Origin: Anisakis pegreffii
Lineage: Eukaryota > Nematoda > Chromadorea > Rhabditida > Anisakidae
DNA length: 64,000 bases
Direction: 5' to 3'
Assembly (NCBI GenBank): GCA_035041965.1
Contig: JAPYMA010002976.1
Location: 16,156-80,155, forward strand
This document shows positions 45,406 to 57,916 of this stretch, piece by piece. The notes beneath the pieces were generated by a model. It saw only the letters and a list, made by a program, of their open reading frames with translations, did no database searches and was not told the origin of the DNA. A program made the position numbers and the translations under genes. The number at the start of each line of letters is the position of its first letter. Position 1 is the stretch's first letter.

Positions 45406-47720
45406 GCTTCGGTTTTGAATCTGATAACAAATATTATTAGCAGCAATCAACAGAACATTATTGTCTCAAATCAACAACTATTCACTCGAAATTTAAAGTC
45501 GCACAAGCGCACAATGATATTAAAGTAGACCAGCGCTTGTCAACCTGTTACCTCGCCCGCACCCTTCAAAAAATTTTAAAATGTCCTCGCACTCCTTACA
45601 ACATCCACTCCGCATCTCCCATTCACCGCAGTGAGTATCTGCAGCTGAAATCTGCTCTCGCCTACTTTTATGGATAAAAATGGAATATTATTTCGCACCT
45701 CTCCCCGGAACGAGGTATGCTCATCCCCAGTTGAGAAACCCTGAGGTAGACGGTAATGAATAAACATGAACAACACTGCTGAATGAAGATCAAAACTGGA
45801 AACGAAGAAAATTCGAATACGACGTGAACAAGACCAAAAAATAAATACGGAGTGAACTGTTACTTTTTGAGCGGAGTCAGAAATGGTAAGAGATCCCAAC
45901 GCAGAGAGCTCTTAGCTTAGCAGAGGGAGGTTGCGGATATACCCTCGCTTGCAGTCATATTGTAAACATCACCGTCATAACACCCCAAAAGTCTTTCTAT
46001 TCTACGAAACTAGTGTTTCGAATTAAACTAACTAATTGAACATTACCTGTTTGCAAGGTAATAAATAATTTTCATCTCCCCTGACAGCAAATATGGTTTA
46101 TTTGCTTACAATTATGAAGTTTCCATCTGCGAAATATTCTACAGTTGTAATCCACGTAAAAGTGCGCCCCACCCTTTAACAATAAAATTCCTCACAGCAT
46201 TATGTCTTTTCTGAATGTGTTCTCACTCAAAAATTCACCCTCGAATCGGTGGTATCTCATTCTCGATCGTCACTGACGAGCCAATGTAAAAAGCTCCTAT
46301 GACTTGATTCATTCTTTGCGATTCGAAGAAATCAATCGCAATAAAAAGATATCAAAAGAATCAAGCGTACTCTCATAGACTTCGTTTCTCGACAACACCA
46401 ACCCAATACCAATACCAAAATGTTTGAAACAAAGAAATTCACTCATTAAATTATCGTAATGAATGCATTAAACCTTTTCGAATCCAATCCATTGTTTTCC
46501 AGAAAAGGTGTTCAAGAACATCAAAGTAGTCCTTTATATAACGGGTCTGCGGTACGTGCACCAATAATCAGTTTACTGATATGATAAAATCGAGTCAAAT
46601 TTATCACAAAAAAATTGCAAAGAATTCATAAAACGTGATAAAATTGCATTAAAATGACAATATTTCAATGCAGATGCGTAAATAAATGCGTGAAACGACT
46701 AAAAATGAACGAGAAGACATTGCAAAACGAACCTTTAGAAATTGCATGGATCTTTGAGAATAAAACAATAAAAAAGCGCAATCAACCGATCATCTGAGTG
46801 ATTAACAACTGACTGATAAAAAGAAATTCGAAAAGGTCAGAAATAGAAAATGGCATACAAACAGTAAAAATGGTCAACGCAAATTTCGAATAAAATGTTC
46901 AAATCAGTTTCAAGCATTTTTCGGCTCCCGTCACCAAAACCGAACATTTGACCTCCCTATTCAACCTAATGAGGTCACGAATATGATACATGTCTCATGC
47001 CAACTGAACATATGCTCCTGGATTTTTTGAACGGTTCACGCAAAACGAACGTATTTCGCAACAACGATCTAAGACCACAAATTTTCGGAATTTCAGAAGG
47101 AAAGCAATCATTGTGAAACAGAATTCAATTTACGCAACCGAAATGATCTCACTATCAGTGTGGCCGTCAAAGCAAGCAACTACCCATTTTTTCAACTAAA
47201 TTTGAATGAACACAACTGAAGTTGAACGCACGAGAGTAACAGTTCCGAGAAATGGAATTGAAGACAGCACAAACACGAATACGTCATAAACTCAAATTGC
47301 TCAATACAAAAATGAAATAAACAGAACTAAACGAGAAAAATGGAACAGAACAATCAACTTCCAACAAACATTTCAGTACAATAGTAATAAGGTAATAATA
47401 AAAAAAACATTAAAACTGATTGCACAACAAATTTGAACAGTGAACAAAAACCAATGCTGAATTCAAGAGACGGACTCACTCACGTAAACGAAACACTGCA
47501 TACGCTTAGAGGTATAATGAAACACAGATAATAATAAAAATGAAAATATCAGTGCGTTCGAGTACAACTTTGCAGTGATCATTTTCAAGCAAAGGTACGT
47601 AAAGCTAGACAAGTTACATGCAGCAATATCAACTTATTAGCGATGAGATGTTATAAGCGATAACAAAAGATGTTTATAAGTGAAGAGCAGCATCGGTTCA
47701 GAACGATGTCACGACAGAGG
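45406..47720. other. intergenic with one hAT-like element
   Basis: Apart from the short transposon at 45531-45743, no gene or RNA was recognised. The 107-codon - strand frame at 45576-45899 overlaps the transposon and is a by-product of it. Confidence 0.55.
45531..45743. mobile_element. hAT-like non-autonomous element (MITE) with target-site duplication
   Basis: The left end CAGCGCTTGTCAACCTG and the reverse complement of the right end, CAGGGTTTCTCAACTGG, match at most positions and fit the CAG(T/G)G(T/C)TT(C/G)TCAAC terminus of Charlie-type hAT elements (recalled). Just outside, AAGTAGAC (45523-45530) and AGGTAGAC (45744-45751) form an 8-bp duplication with one mismatch, the size expected for hAT insertion. 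At 213 bp it cannot encode a transposase. It is GC-richer than its surroundings. Confidence 0.8.
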
Positions 47721-50700
47721 CTATTCACTGCCTTTCTTCTTTCTGGAACGCAACTCGTGTGTCGGTGTTGGAATCTCGGACCTCTTCGATGATTTTGTTC
47801 CTCTCGATGAGGATCGTCGTTGCGCTATCGGTTTACTGCTGTTTCTCGATGACGAACTCTTTCTCGATCTCGACCCTTCGTCATCTGTTTTAATCGACTC
47901 AGCACTATCCTTGCCAGCATCATCAATCAATTCACTCAACTCATCCGATTCTTGATGTTCGATTGATGTGATTTTATGTGATAGTGGTCGGTGTCTGGGA
48001 ACTGACGAACGTTTCGTGTCAGACTGAAAAATATTTACACATAATTATGAGGTTATTGAACAAATTAATATGATAAACTGAGAATCAAAGGGCTCACCAC
48101 AACAGGATCGATAGGCGTCGTTCCAGAGCGTACACCGATCTCATACAACAACATCATCGCTAATATCGACCAACTCCTTCAACAACACTCCTATCATCAT
48201 TGATATTACTGTATGAAGTGATTAATTATGACGATCAAACTGTTACTCATTAAACATCAAAATCAACAAATAAAGCTCCCAAATACTCTGCGTAACAAAT
48301 TACCAAATAATAGCCGCGAATTCCAAACGATTCACGAATGGAGTGCCACATATAATGTACCACTCCAATGGACCATCATCAATCTGCTTCGGTGCACGTC
48401 CACTCGGCAAACAATGAAAATCGAAATAGTCCGAATGTTCATCGTAACGACAAATATATTTCTGTCGTTTTTGTACCTTTAAAGTCAAAACTGAGAAAAG
48501 AAATTTGAAAGTTATGAGCCCTTCCCATAGGTAACGCTACTCTTTATGGAATCAATGCCACACGTTCAACGAACAGAAATGACAAAAGACTGGCAACCTA
48601 TGCATCTTAATAATGAAACCACCAATAACAGTAATAATGACGACAATAAATGCAAAAAATAACCATTCCAAAAGGTTTGTTCAGCGTTTCGGTAATATTG
48701 CACTGGCCAATCGGTTGATGCAAACCTTCAGAAACCACATTCTCAGGACGCGTTGCAATCACCAGTAGCATATAAAACAAGTAATGAATGAAGATCGCAC
48801 ACGCCAACTCATCGAACCAATATCTTTTTTCGCCTAAAACCCAATCATTTCATGCCAACAACAATGAACACTCCACTCACCCAGTTCAAACTCGTCATAC
48901 CTTGAAACCTCTTTCTTTGCACTACTCTGCTATTCATTCTTAACACTACCAAATTAATGAAAATAATAGCTTTAAAAGAACACATTCCAACGGCTGAATC
49001 GATCGCAATGATAAGTGATATTGCTGTTGTGATAAGTTTCCTGTGAAGACCGCAAAATTATAACGGAATCAATGTAAAACCACAAAATTTCAACGGAATC
49101 AAACATCCGATCCATTATTCAATTCCACAAAACCCTTCTGTCACTAGCACGGTTGAATAATCTATCAGTCATGAATTGAAAACCGATTCCTCCGCATCAT
49201 TTGAGTACTGAAACAGTTTAAAAGTGTACGAAGACGTACCTCGGGTGGGGCGTGCATCTGCATTTTTGTTGTGTCTATCGGCAACATAAACGATAATCGC
49301 ACACTTTGCCATCCCAACTAATGTCAGCACACAAACCGAAATCTGCAAATTTTTCAAACATAATGAAAATATTTCGATGAAACTTAATTTTGATGAAATA
49401 TTGATGAAATATCTAATTTAATTTTGATGAAATATCTAATTGAAATTAATTTTTAAAGTGTTTAAATAGAGCGATCAGATAACATTACTCAGCGAGTGAT
49501 TGAAGATCAACGAAGACTTTTTGTTTTCGAAAGAAAACGACATTGTTTGCTATTGCAATCAATTGAAATATTTTACAGTTTACATTTAAATAGCAATCAT
49601 AACACTAACGGCCAGCCTCTAGATGGGTACATACTCATATATCCTGAGCTGTTATTGTTTTCATGGATGAAACAAAACGAACATATTTGAAAATCGCAAA
49701 AGGCAGTATTTAGAAGAAGCCGAGAAACTGAGAAAGTGAAACTGAATAACTTTCATGCCATTATTCAGTTCACCATCAATCTCCCACAGCACTCGAATCA
49801 AAATACTGTGCTCGAATATGAGCGATATTCTCGAAATGAAACACAATTCACATACTAATTATAAGAATCTACATGATAAAAAAATTGCATTTCGTTTGCC
49901 ATTTTGATTGTATTGGATAATAGAAGGGAACATAAAATCACAAATATAATGAAATTAACAACGCACCTGAAGGAAATCGTGCAGTACATATAAAATTGCC
50001 ATGAAGTGCGCAAAAGCGATACACAACGCAATGACAACAGCAATCAAAACACACATAAATTCACGAACGAATCTGAAAAGAACAAGAAAACAAAAAAATG
50101 AATTCTGACTGATTATGTTTCACTGCTTACTCAAATTATCGTCAAATGAATTACCCGGTTAGAATAATTCGAAATGAAAAACGCAGTCAAATAGCAATTC
50201 GAATATTAGCCATGAGCGTGTTTGAAATGTGATTATTAATTGCCAGTTCAATCACATCATTATTGCTGATTCTAACAAAAATAATATAAGCAATAAATAA
50301 TGATGTGGACAAAATGAACAAATGATCAGAAACTTACAACTTCCAGTCATAATTCTGAGGTAGAAGGAGACGTCTGCAGACGTTCATTGTCATCATGAAC
50401 CAATTGCCCAAAATCATATCGAATAGAAACATATTCCACGGCACTGAATATATTCTGAAAGTGTCATCGATAGTCTGATAGAATTCGATGGAACTCATAA
50501 ATCACGTAACGAAATGAATGCATCAGAGGAGTTGAATGGCTTTCGTGCCATTGAGTTCAAATAGAAACATCAGCTACTATGATTACAATGCCAACTGAAG
50601 TCGTGACCTATTTTGATTCATTACGAAAAATTCAGTGGTAAAACAGAGATGACATTTCAGTCAATACTCATTTTACACCCAAGTTTTACGCTACTTTCAT

Positions 50701-52746
50701 CAAAGTTTCACTTTTGGATGCCCAAATTACTTCCCTGTTGAAATTTTGAGAAACCAATTAGATGAAACAGCAAATGAAATTCATAAAAAACACATATGTA
50801 TTTGACAACAATCAAAAGGTCTTCACTGAATATTGTTGCAGAAATTTTCGAGTAATAAGAATAAGAACGATACTGATAAAATATAGCGACAGCTATAATG
50901 ATGATGACAGTATTACTGATAAAGAATAATAACAATCCTTAATATAATAAAGGTGATGATATGTAAAGGTAATGATTGTGTGTTATGACGAGGTGATGCA
51001 ATTACGTAATGTGATTATATGATTGTATGTGATTATATTAAATGTAATCACCTTGCATCACAAGATGCTTATGCGTGTTTATCATTAACATCGTCATCAT
51101 GAAGACGATTCCAACGACAATACTAATAAATGATAATAACAAGAATTATAATGATAATGGTCATATTAATATCACAAACCGTTCAGACATCGTAGGATCA
51201 TTTTCACGCCATTGCCACCACAACAACTTCACACCAACTAGATGTAGAGGAACATCAATTATAACGATTAATAATCCACATAACACTCCTTCGGCCAGAA
51301 GCGGTAATCGCATCCTTGAATTAAGAAATTTTATAATTACACTGCATAACCTTGACAATTCCAATGATTTATGCAGTTAGATATCTTTCCATTCAAAAAG
51401 TTGCCTCGCAGTTTATTTCGTCAACGACGACGGTAGCATAAAATGATTTTTGGGTCAGCCTTCGATTACAATTCGTAATTATGTTCAAATTTTATGCATT
51501 TCGAATTGTTCAGTTATTGTTTACCATGTGCAAAAATGATAAGAAATTTTTAAATTTTCAACGACAGAATGGAAACCTTTTGGTGATAACGTATGCAGTG
51601 TAAATGAGCATTTGATATAGACCAAAAATAGCATATAGGGGGGTTCGCATTCCACAAAACGTCAGTAATCCCTGTGCATGCCATATCACATCTGCTTTTT
51701 CATCCACAAATCTTACATGCTCGCAAATGATTGCTGTGATTGTCGTACCGATCCACGTATATAAATAACGACCTCCGTGACGATATGCTGAAATTTCAAA
51801 ATCGGCATCGTTTGCCGTGATATCCCATGAATGGAAATATACGAGAAATTAGAAACGTATAAAACGTGGCCATTCCTCTCGAAAAATTTAAAATTAACCA
51901 CCAATATCTCCTAAAATCGTACTTATTAATAAATAATTTGACTTGGGATTGATATCAAGAGTATTTTATGATGATTTTTCGATATTCCGAAAATAAACAT
52001 CATGTATTGTTTCCGCAAAAAATTCCTAGTTTGATAACATTCAAAAGAAAATTAACAGTAAGAACTCCGAGTAAAATGAGGAATTATAGTTCAGTAAAAG
52101 ATAAATAAAGAACATCATTTGAAAGTTTTAAAAAAATCGACGACGGTCAATGGATTTAAACGGATGAAATAAACGATTAATTAAATTGTTGATCCACACG
52201 ATAACAATAACTTGAAAAATATACCGTGACAAAATGTAAGAATACAAAGCAGTAGGAAGATGCCCTCAGCGATCATAAAACTCGGATGATTATCGATCAG
52301 CTTTCTTGGATCTTGAGCCTTGCAAAACCAATCAGCGATCTAACAAAAATGAATTAACATTAGTACAAAAAATTTTTAAACCTTCCATTAGTACAAAAAT
52401 AATGTTACAATATATCAAAAAAAGTACGGTACAAAATGAAAACAAAACAAAACAAGATGAATCTCCCCTTTTGGTGCAGTTTAATAAGCAGCATAACTAT
52501 CAAAAATGCGCGATAGGTTGAAAATTGCACTCATTATTAGATTATCGTTACTACTACGCACTGTTGTTGTTGCATCATTATCATTACTGCATTCTCAGTA
52601 ATAACTTTTAAAGTAATTATTATAATATATTAAAATGAACTAACACGAATAACGTCCATCGCTTTCGACGTTATCGACGTCTGAGTTTCCTTTGACAGTT
52701 CGAAAGGAATATATTTGAAGACGTACGCATTCAGCAAGTAGTCCAT
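47721..52746 (-). CDS. multi-pass membrane protein, uncharacterised (DUF7802-like)
   Basis: Eleven exons in phase: 52746-52654, 52339-52225, 51787-51577, 51314-51180, 50454-50341, 50072-49967, 49342-49240, 48833-48664, 48476-48304, 48176-48098 and 48023-47721 (TAG). They give 533 residues. Function unknown. It resembles, from memory, an invertebrate family annotated as DUF7802, with motifs GGRYLYTWIGTT, ADVIWHAQGLLTFCGMRTPL, a second-half IDVPLHLVGVKLLWWQW, SVPWNMFLFDM, ATRPENVVSEGLHQPIG and EWYIICGTPF. Eight or nine hydrophobic segments are visible (exons 2 to 8 and 10). The last exon is hydrophilic: an acidic ELSELIDDAGKDS stretch followed by a Ser/Arg/Lys-rich tail (SRSRKSSSSRNSS, RRSSSRGTKSSKR), probably cytosolic and phosphorylatable. 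No signal peptide precedes the first membrane segment. The start (MDYLLNAYVF) is the only ATG in the first exon. Structure is firm; family name moderate. Confidence 0.85.
49389..49444. repeat. short direct repeats in an intron
   Basis: GATGAAATAT recurs three times, twice extended to GATGAAATATCTAATT, in the intron between exons 6 and 7 of the membrane-protein gene. Local slippage. Confidence 0.7.
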
Positions 52747-55313
52747 TTTACAAGTTAAACCGTGTACCCTTAAAGTCAATATCACACCTCATCAAATCCC
52801 ACCAAACAGTTAAATTCACCGCAAGTCGATTCCCACCCCCTCCCCCACACACCACCTATCCACCCTCATTATTTAAAACTAGCATATATCGTCATTATCA
52901 ATAAAGTTATTACCACTGTTATGCTCACAATCGGAAAAATTGTTACTGTTATATATCAGCGGTACTCAACGAGTAATAAGTGGGATCATCAGATTTGACA
53001 AATAATATACACGAATAAAGACGCAATAAATATAACAATGAATCATATTCCATTTTATCGAGGGACACTGAAGAATTATGGAGAGGGAGGATGCTTATCA
53101 AATAATACCACTGATAGTGATAATGATGACTGACAGTTATAGCGTTCTGTTTTTATATGATTCATTTTCAGTAGTCGTAAAAACCAATCATAAAATATTT
53201 GAATTGTTGATTAACATTTAGTTGGCGTCGATTAGAAACTCACTGACTGATTATCAGCAGAGAGAAGCGTTGATTCAGAACTGACTTCAATATCCAATAA
53301 CGCTTGACATGAACAAAATTCAACTCTCGTGCAGTTATGAATGGATCATAATAATAATATCAGTAACAAAAAGAAAGCATAGCGACCACAAAGCATTTAT
53401 GAAGTGAACAATTACGGCTTGCCATAGCGTGAATTCAAAAAAGCAAATATTCATTCTGCTATGAATTTTTTCGAAACTTTACACAGATAAACACACCCAA
53501 CTATATTTATCATAAATAAAAATGAAAGAGCGTTCAGTATGGAAGAGAATCGATAATAAAATTGTAAAGGAATATGCGTACGAAGTGATGAAAGCAGTGC
53601 AACGAACCTGCCTAACAATAAGTAAACAACATTCATAAAGCAAAGTCGTTTCATTCCCGCTATACATTCTTGTTTATTGTTAGCATTGCCGAGAGAAGCC
53701 AACTTACTTGACTGCATATACAAACAAATCTCGAACACACCTACAGCAAATGTCTAACTACCTAAATACTTAAATACCGATCATTAATCCTCAATTACAA
53801 ACAATGCCTAACCCCCCCCCCATACGAAATCCTTTCTCAAAATGAATTAACTAAACGGCCTTCGTACTTCCGCATCGCTACCCAAAATAACAATCTCTCG
53901 GTCAATTGAATCATCACAAAAACAAGTCTAACGGCTGTTAACAGTTTGCCGCAATGGGTAAACGATGCTAACGTTTACAATAATATTTATTCTGCTGACT
54001 GATGGCGCAAAGATTTTAACTGAAAAAAATTTTCAACTGTTCTTCCTGAAAGCTACCGCTAAGACTTTCAAATAAGATTAAAAGGAGCGATGTTCCCTGA
54101 ATATAACCTTTCACCTTCAGTGAATTTTTTCTCATGATCGAGAGCAGCGTCCGTTCTGATAGTCAGATCAAGTGCTCTTGTACCTGTAGTGAACGGCATC
54201 AAATGCTTTGTGGCCGACGGTCCACGATCGAGTGCTCTTATCACATTGGAAACAACAAAAAAATTCACGCCCCATACTTTATTCGACTAGATCGGGATTA
54301 GAGAACGTATTCGTTTCAAAGTGCACTGATATGACAAAACAGTTCATCGAAATAATTTACAATTATTTAATTAAATTCGATTCGAACGTTGAATTTGAAT
54401 CATTTTACAATGATCAAATTTCTGAATAAAAATTTTGAACGCTGATGGACTATTTTTCTTATTTGCTTCCCAGAGACGAGTCTTTCCTGATTACAAATAA
54501 GATCGTTGTGATAGCTTGCTTGGAGCACCTCGGTGCGTTTTAGTTCTCTTAAAGCATATGCCTGAGAGCATGACTCACAATAATCTCGAGCCTAATTCAA
54601 GTAGATTTGGTTACAAGTGTTCAGATCCAACGATTCAAAAGCTTGAACGATAAACAACGGAGACAAACGGATGGAAGAGTCAGAAAGCCTCAACCAAGAA
54701 TAACAAGCACAAAAATAGACAGATACTTGATGAAGGAGAATTTAGTGCAGCTTGATACATAACATAACAATAATTATCATTAATAGCTATTTATGTTGTT
54801 ATTGAGTTCGAAAGCTTATCAGAACTGCATTCCGTAACTATTGCCAGCGATTCTGGTTTGCTGTAGAATGGAAAATCAATGTTGCTAGAAAAATCAAGGA
54901 TACCTTAACTACAAAATCATGCAACTCCGCTCATCTTATTTGTTGCGAAAAGCAGGAAAGAGTACCACTTTGATCGTATTTCACAACGATAAATGATTTC
55001 ATTTTGGGGTAATCTTCTATTTAAGGTCAGTAAAATCAAAGCAGCATTTCGTTCGTCCACAATCGCAGTTGATTTGACGCTTGGGTCGGGGCTGAACTAT
55101 TAACAGATCAAGTACGTAATTCTGGCAGGAGCCTCAGCCTGAGCCTCCCGTTATTGCGGGATTGGTAACAGAAGCCAAATTGCACTTTTGAGGCGACGCG
55201 GTCAGGTAGAGCATAGAGAAAAAGAGATCCAGCAGGGCGAATTAATTCATCGATGAGGCACAGGAATTTGACGTATTTCAAGGCTACACCTGACCTGAAT
55301 GTGTACATGAGGT
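52747..55313. other. intergenic, no gene recognised
   Basis: A+T-rich, with a C/A-rich patch near 52830-52865 and a run of 10 C at 53812-53821. The - strand frame at 54068-54268 contains an internal near-repeat (GATC(A/G)AGTGCTCTT twice on +) and looks like degenerate repeat sequence. Confidence 0.5.
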
Positions 55314-55314
55314 G

Positions 55315-55701
55315 TCATTGGGAAGGGAAATAAATTTTCCACGTTCAGACAAAGACTGGCTACAAGAATTGGTTCATTTATGGAGCAGTAAAAGTTTAAC
55401 CAGGGAAGTTTCAATTTATTTGATTGAAACTTCCCTGGTTAAACTTTTACTGCTCCAGAAGTGATGTGATCAATTGAAGTGGAAAAAGTGTCGGAACAGA
55501 GATTTGATCGGTCAATGCCAAGTAGTTCATTGGGAAGAGAATTGAATTTTCTACAAGCATAGAAGGTTTCAGGGAAATTCATCGTTTAGTTTTCGAGATT
55601 GTAACTTAAAATCAACCTTCAATAGGAAAAATAATGCCTTTGCAAGCGATTGAAATGGAAAAAGTGACGGAACAGAAATTTCATCGGCCAATGCCGAATA
55701 G
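55315..55701. repeat. diverged direct repeats flanking a hairpin
   Basis: Two pairs of related segments: 55315-55342 with 55527-55554 (both TCATTGGGAAG..A..), and 55473-55525 with 55649-55701 (46 of 53 positions match, including GGAAAAAGTG and GGAACAGA). The perfect inverted repeat at 55381-55457 lies between the members of the first pair. This looks like a fragmenting repeat family of unknown type. Confidence 0.7.
55381..55457. repeat. perfect 35-bp inverted repeat with 7-base loop
   Basis: Arm 1 (55381-55415, TGGAGCAG...GTTTCAAT) is exactly complementary to arm 2 (55423-55457), with TTATTTG between them. A transcript in either direction would fold into a 35-bp mismatch-free stem. It lies in a gene-free, repeat-derived region. 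Confidence 0.97.
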
Positions 55702-56968
55702 TGCTTCTGCGAGAGATAGAAACGGTACACCGTTGCGATGACGAAGGATGGACACGGTAATGCTAAACAAGGTGTTACTTTTTTATATGTCGTTGTCATA
55801 CAGTAGTGCATGAATAACTGGGTTTTTCATGAGTGAAACATTATGACATTCACTTCCCATGCAGCTCGTACCACATACAACTATCTTTGCTTCTAAACCG
55901 CAGTTAAATTTCTTATTCCCACATTTCATTAACCTCTCTGGCAGCATTATTAGTGCTAATCGACACTCAAATCCAAAACATCTTTTCTACTGATCTCCAT
56001 ATCCGTTCTACTATTCAGGCAGCAATTTGATGCCGTGACAGTCACATAACCTCTCACTCATCCAAACATGCAAATACTCAAATGTCACAAAACGCTTCAA
56101 GCATTTTCACTTTCGTTATGGTCGTAAATCATTTTATATACCCCCGAGCTGTCACCTATCGCTCACTTTCTGTAGATGCTATTATTGTCATCCTTTGAGT
56201 AAAAATAGTTTCCATTCGCTTTATCACTCCAACCTCTGCATCATCCCACTTTAAAAGCCTACCTTTCTGAAGTGCAGTAACTATGATGGTGTTATGCATG
56301 CGGACGTCATCCAGTCTTTCTTAATTTTTAATTGTGTGGAAGCTGTCAGCGAAATAAAATATCAAAATTATCGAAAAATGATCAAAAAATTTTTCCGTTG
56401 AAAATCTCACAAAAATCCTGACCTACTCTTACTATCTCAGAATCCACATTTTTGACACATCATATCTAAGTAGTAAGCTAGGGATTAACATATCGAGACG
56501 TTCAAAACGGTAATGAGATAGTTTTGGCCGTCTGAACAAGAATATCACAAGAATATCTGAACAAGGACTGCCCCGATCCACCAACAAAAACTCCGTTCCG
56601 AGACTCTAAAAACCACAAAAATCGTAATTCAGGATTTTCGGCCTCAATAGCTTTAGCCATTGTTGTGTTCTGAACGCAAAATATGGTATCACTCGATGTT
56701 TAAGCATTATCAAGTCGATTTCTCCCAAGGGAAGCCAAAAAAAAACGATAACAACATCGAGTTCGACTGTTCTTTTGGAGGATTTCTCTTTGGAGGATCT
56801 CTCATGCAGTCATAATTTTATAATCTCTACGTCCACTCCTCAAGCCGAACCGATTGGTACTAATCTTGTCGAAATATGAGCAAAAAATCATCTCACTAGA
56901 AACATCACTAAAATCCTGACCATATATACCCCTTACAACTCCAAAATCCGCACTTTCGAGATATTATT

Positions 56969-57351
56969 GTGTTTCTGCTGGCTGCTGGATGGAATGACCT
57001 GAGATTTCGAAGACTCCTACTAGAAAGGAGGATGAAGAGACGTCCAGCCCGAGCAATCTGCCATCACAGTTACCAGCGTTCTTGCGTGGAAGCGTTTAAG
57101 AATTTCCTCACTCAGTTTTTAGCTGACCAAAAGAAAGAGGAGCATGCATGTACATTCAGAAGCGCCGGCTGAATGCTGTTGAAGATTCCGATACAAAGCC
57201 TGAGTCATGGCTGCTGGAGGGAAATGCAGACTGTTTTTTTCGAAGCGACATGCTCTCCACAGAAGAAAAGATTGAACATGAGTCAGAGACAGCAACCTTT
57301 TCTGCGCATATTACTGATTTTCAAACAGTGATGCTCACTGTATCACGCTGA
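56969..57351 (+). pseudogene. possible frame-broken coding remnant
   Basis: Two + strand frames overlap in different phases: 56969-57172 (basic: RRLLLERRMKRRPARA, then FLADQKKEEH) and 57148-57351 (acidic: AVEDSDTKPESWLLEG, then STEEKIEHESETATF). Base composition is higher in G+C than the flanks and the residue mix is protein-like, which would fit one reading frame interrupted by a frameshift. No family is recognised and no splice sites join them. It may equally be chance. Confidence 0.2.
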
Positions 57352-57620
57352 TCTCATCTTAGGATTTATGATAACATGCATTACACGTCATGCCACACAA
57401 GCTCTACTGTACTTTGCCATCCCTATTCTAAGCCAAATGACGTGATAAATGTCTTTTATAAACTCTGTCTACTTTCGAGAGAATCTATTAACTTACTCCG
57501 CAATTCTTTTGTCATATCATCATGTCCTTTGAAAGAAGCTGATTCATCCCTCGACAATTGTCTCATTACGCTTAAGTTTCTTCTCACTAAAATTTGTCTC
57601 ATTAGGACTAGAACCTACAC

Positions 57621-57916
57621 TGCACTTGAATTAACTCAAACCTATCGGCACGAAACTACAGCAAAACAAGTTGTGTGTTATGTGTGCGTTATGTGTTATG
57701 TTCCTCAAAACAAGCTATTTATACGATCTTCCCATGAAAGGTTCCTCAATTCAAGGTTACTTATTTCACTTACACTTTGCTAAATCACTAACAGCGTTTT
57801 GCATTAGCAAATTTTCAAAATGCCTTCTCACATCGATATTGCATTTGAACCTGTACTGCATATGAATCTACATTGCATTTGAATTCACTCAAACCTACCG
57901 TCACAAAACTACAACA
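57621..57916. repeat. diverged direct repeat, 253-bp spacing
   Basis: 57621-57663 and 57874-57916 match at about 37 of 43 positions (TGCA(C/T)TTGAATT.ACTCAAACCTA). They could be an old tandem duplication or two copies of a dispersed repeat. Confidence 0.7.

Noticed and set aside
45576..45899. 107-codon - strand protein
   Set aside because: About half of it lies inside the hAT-like element. It has no family resemblance or splice context.
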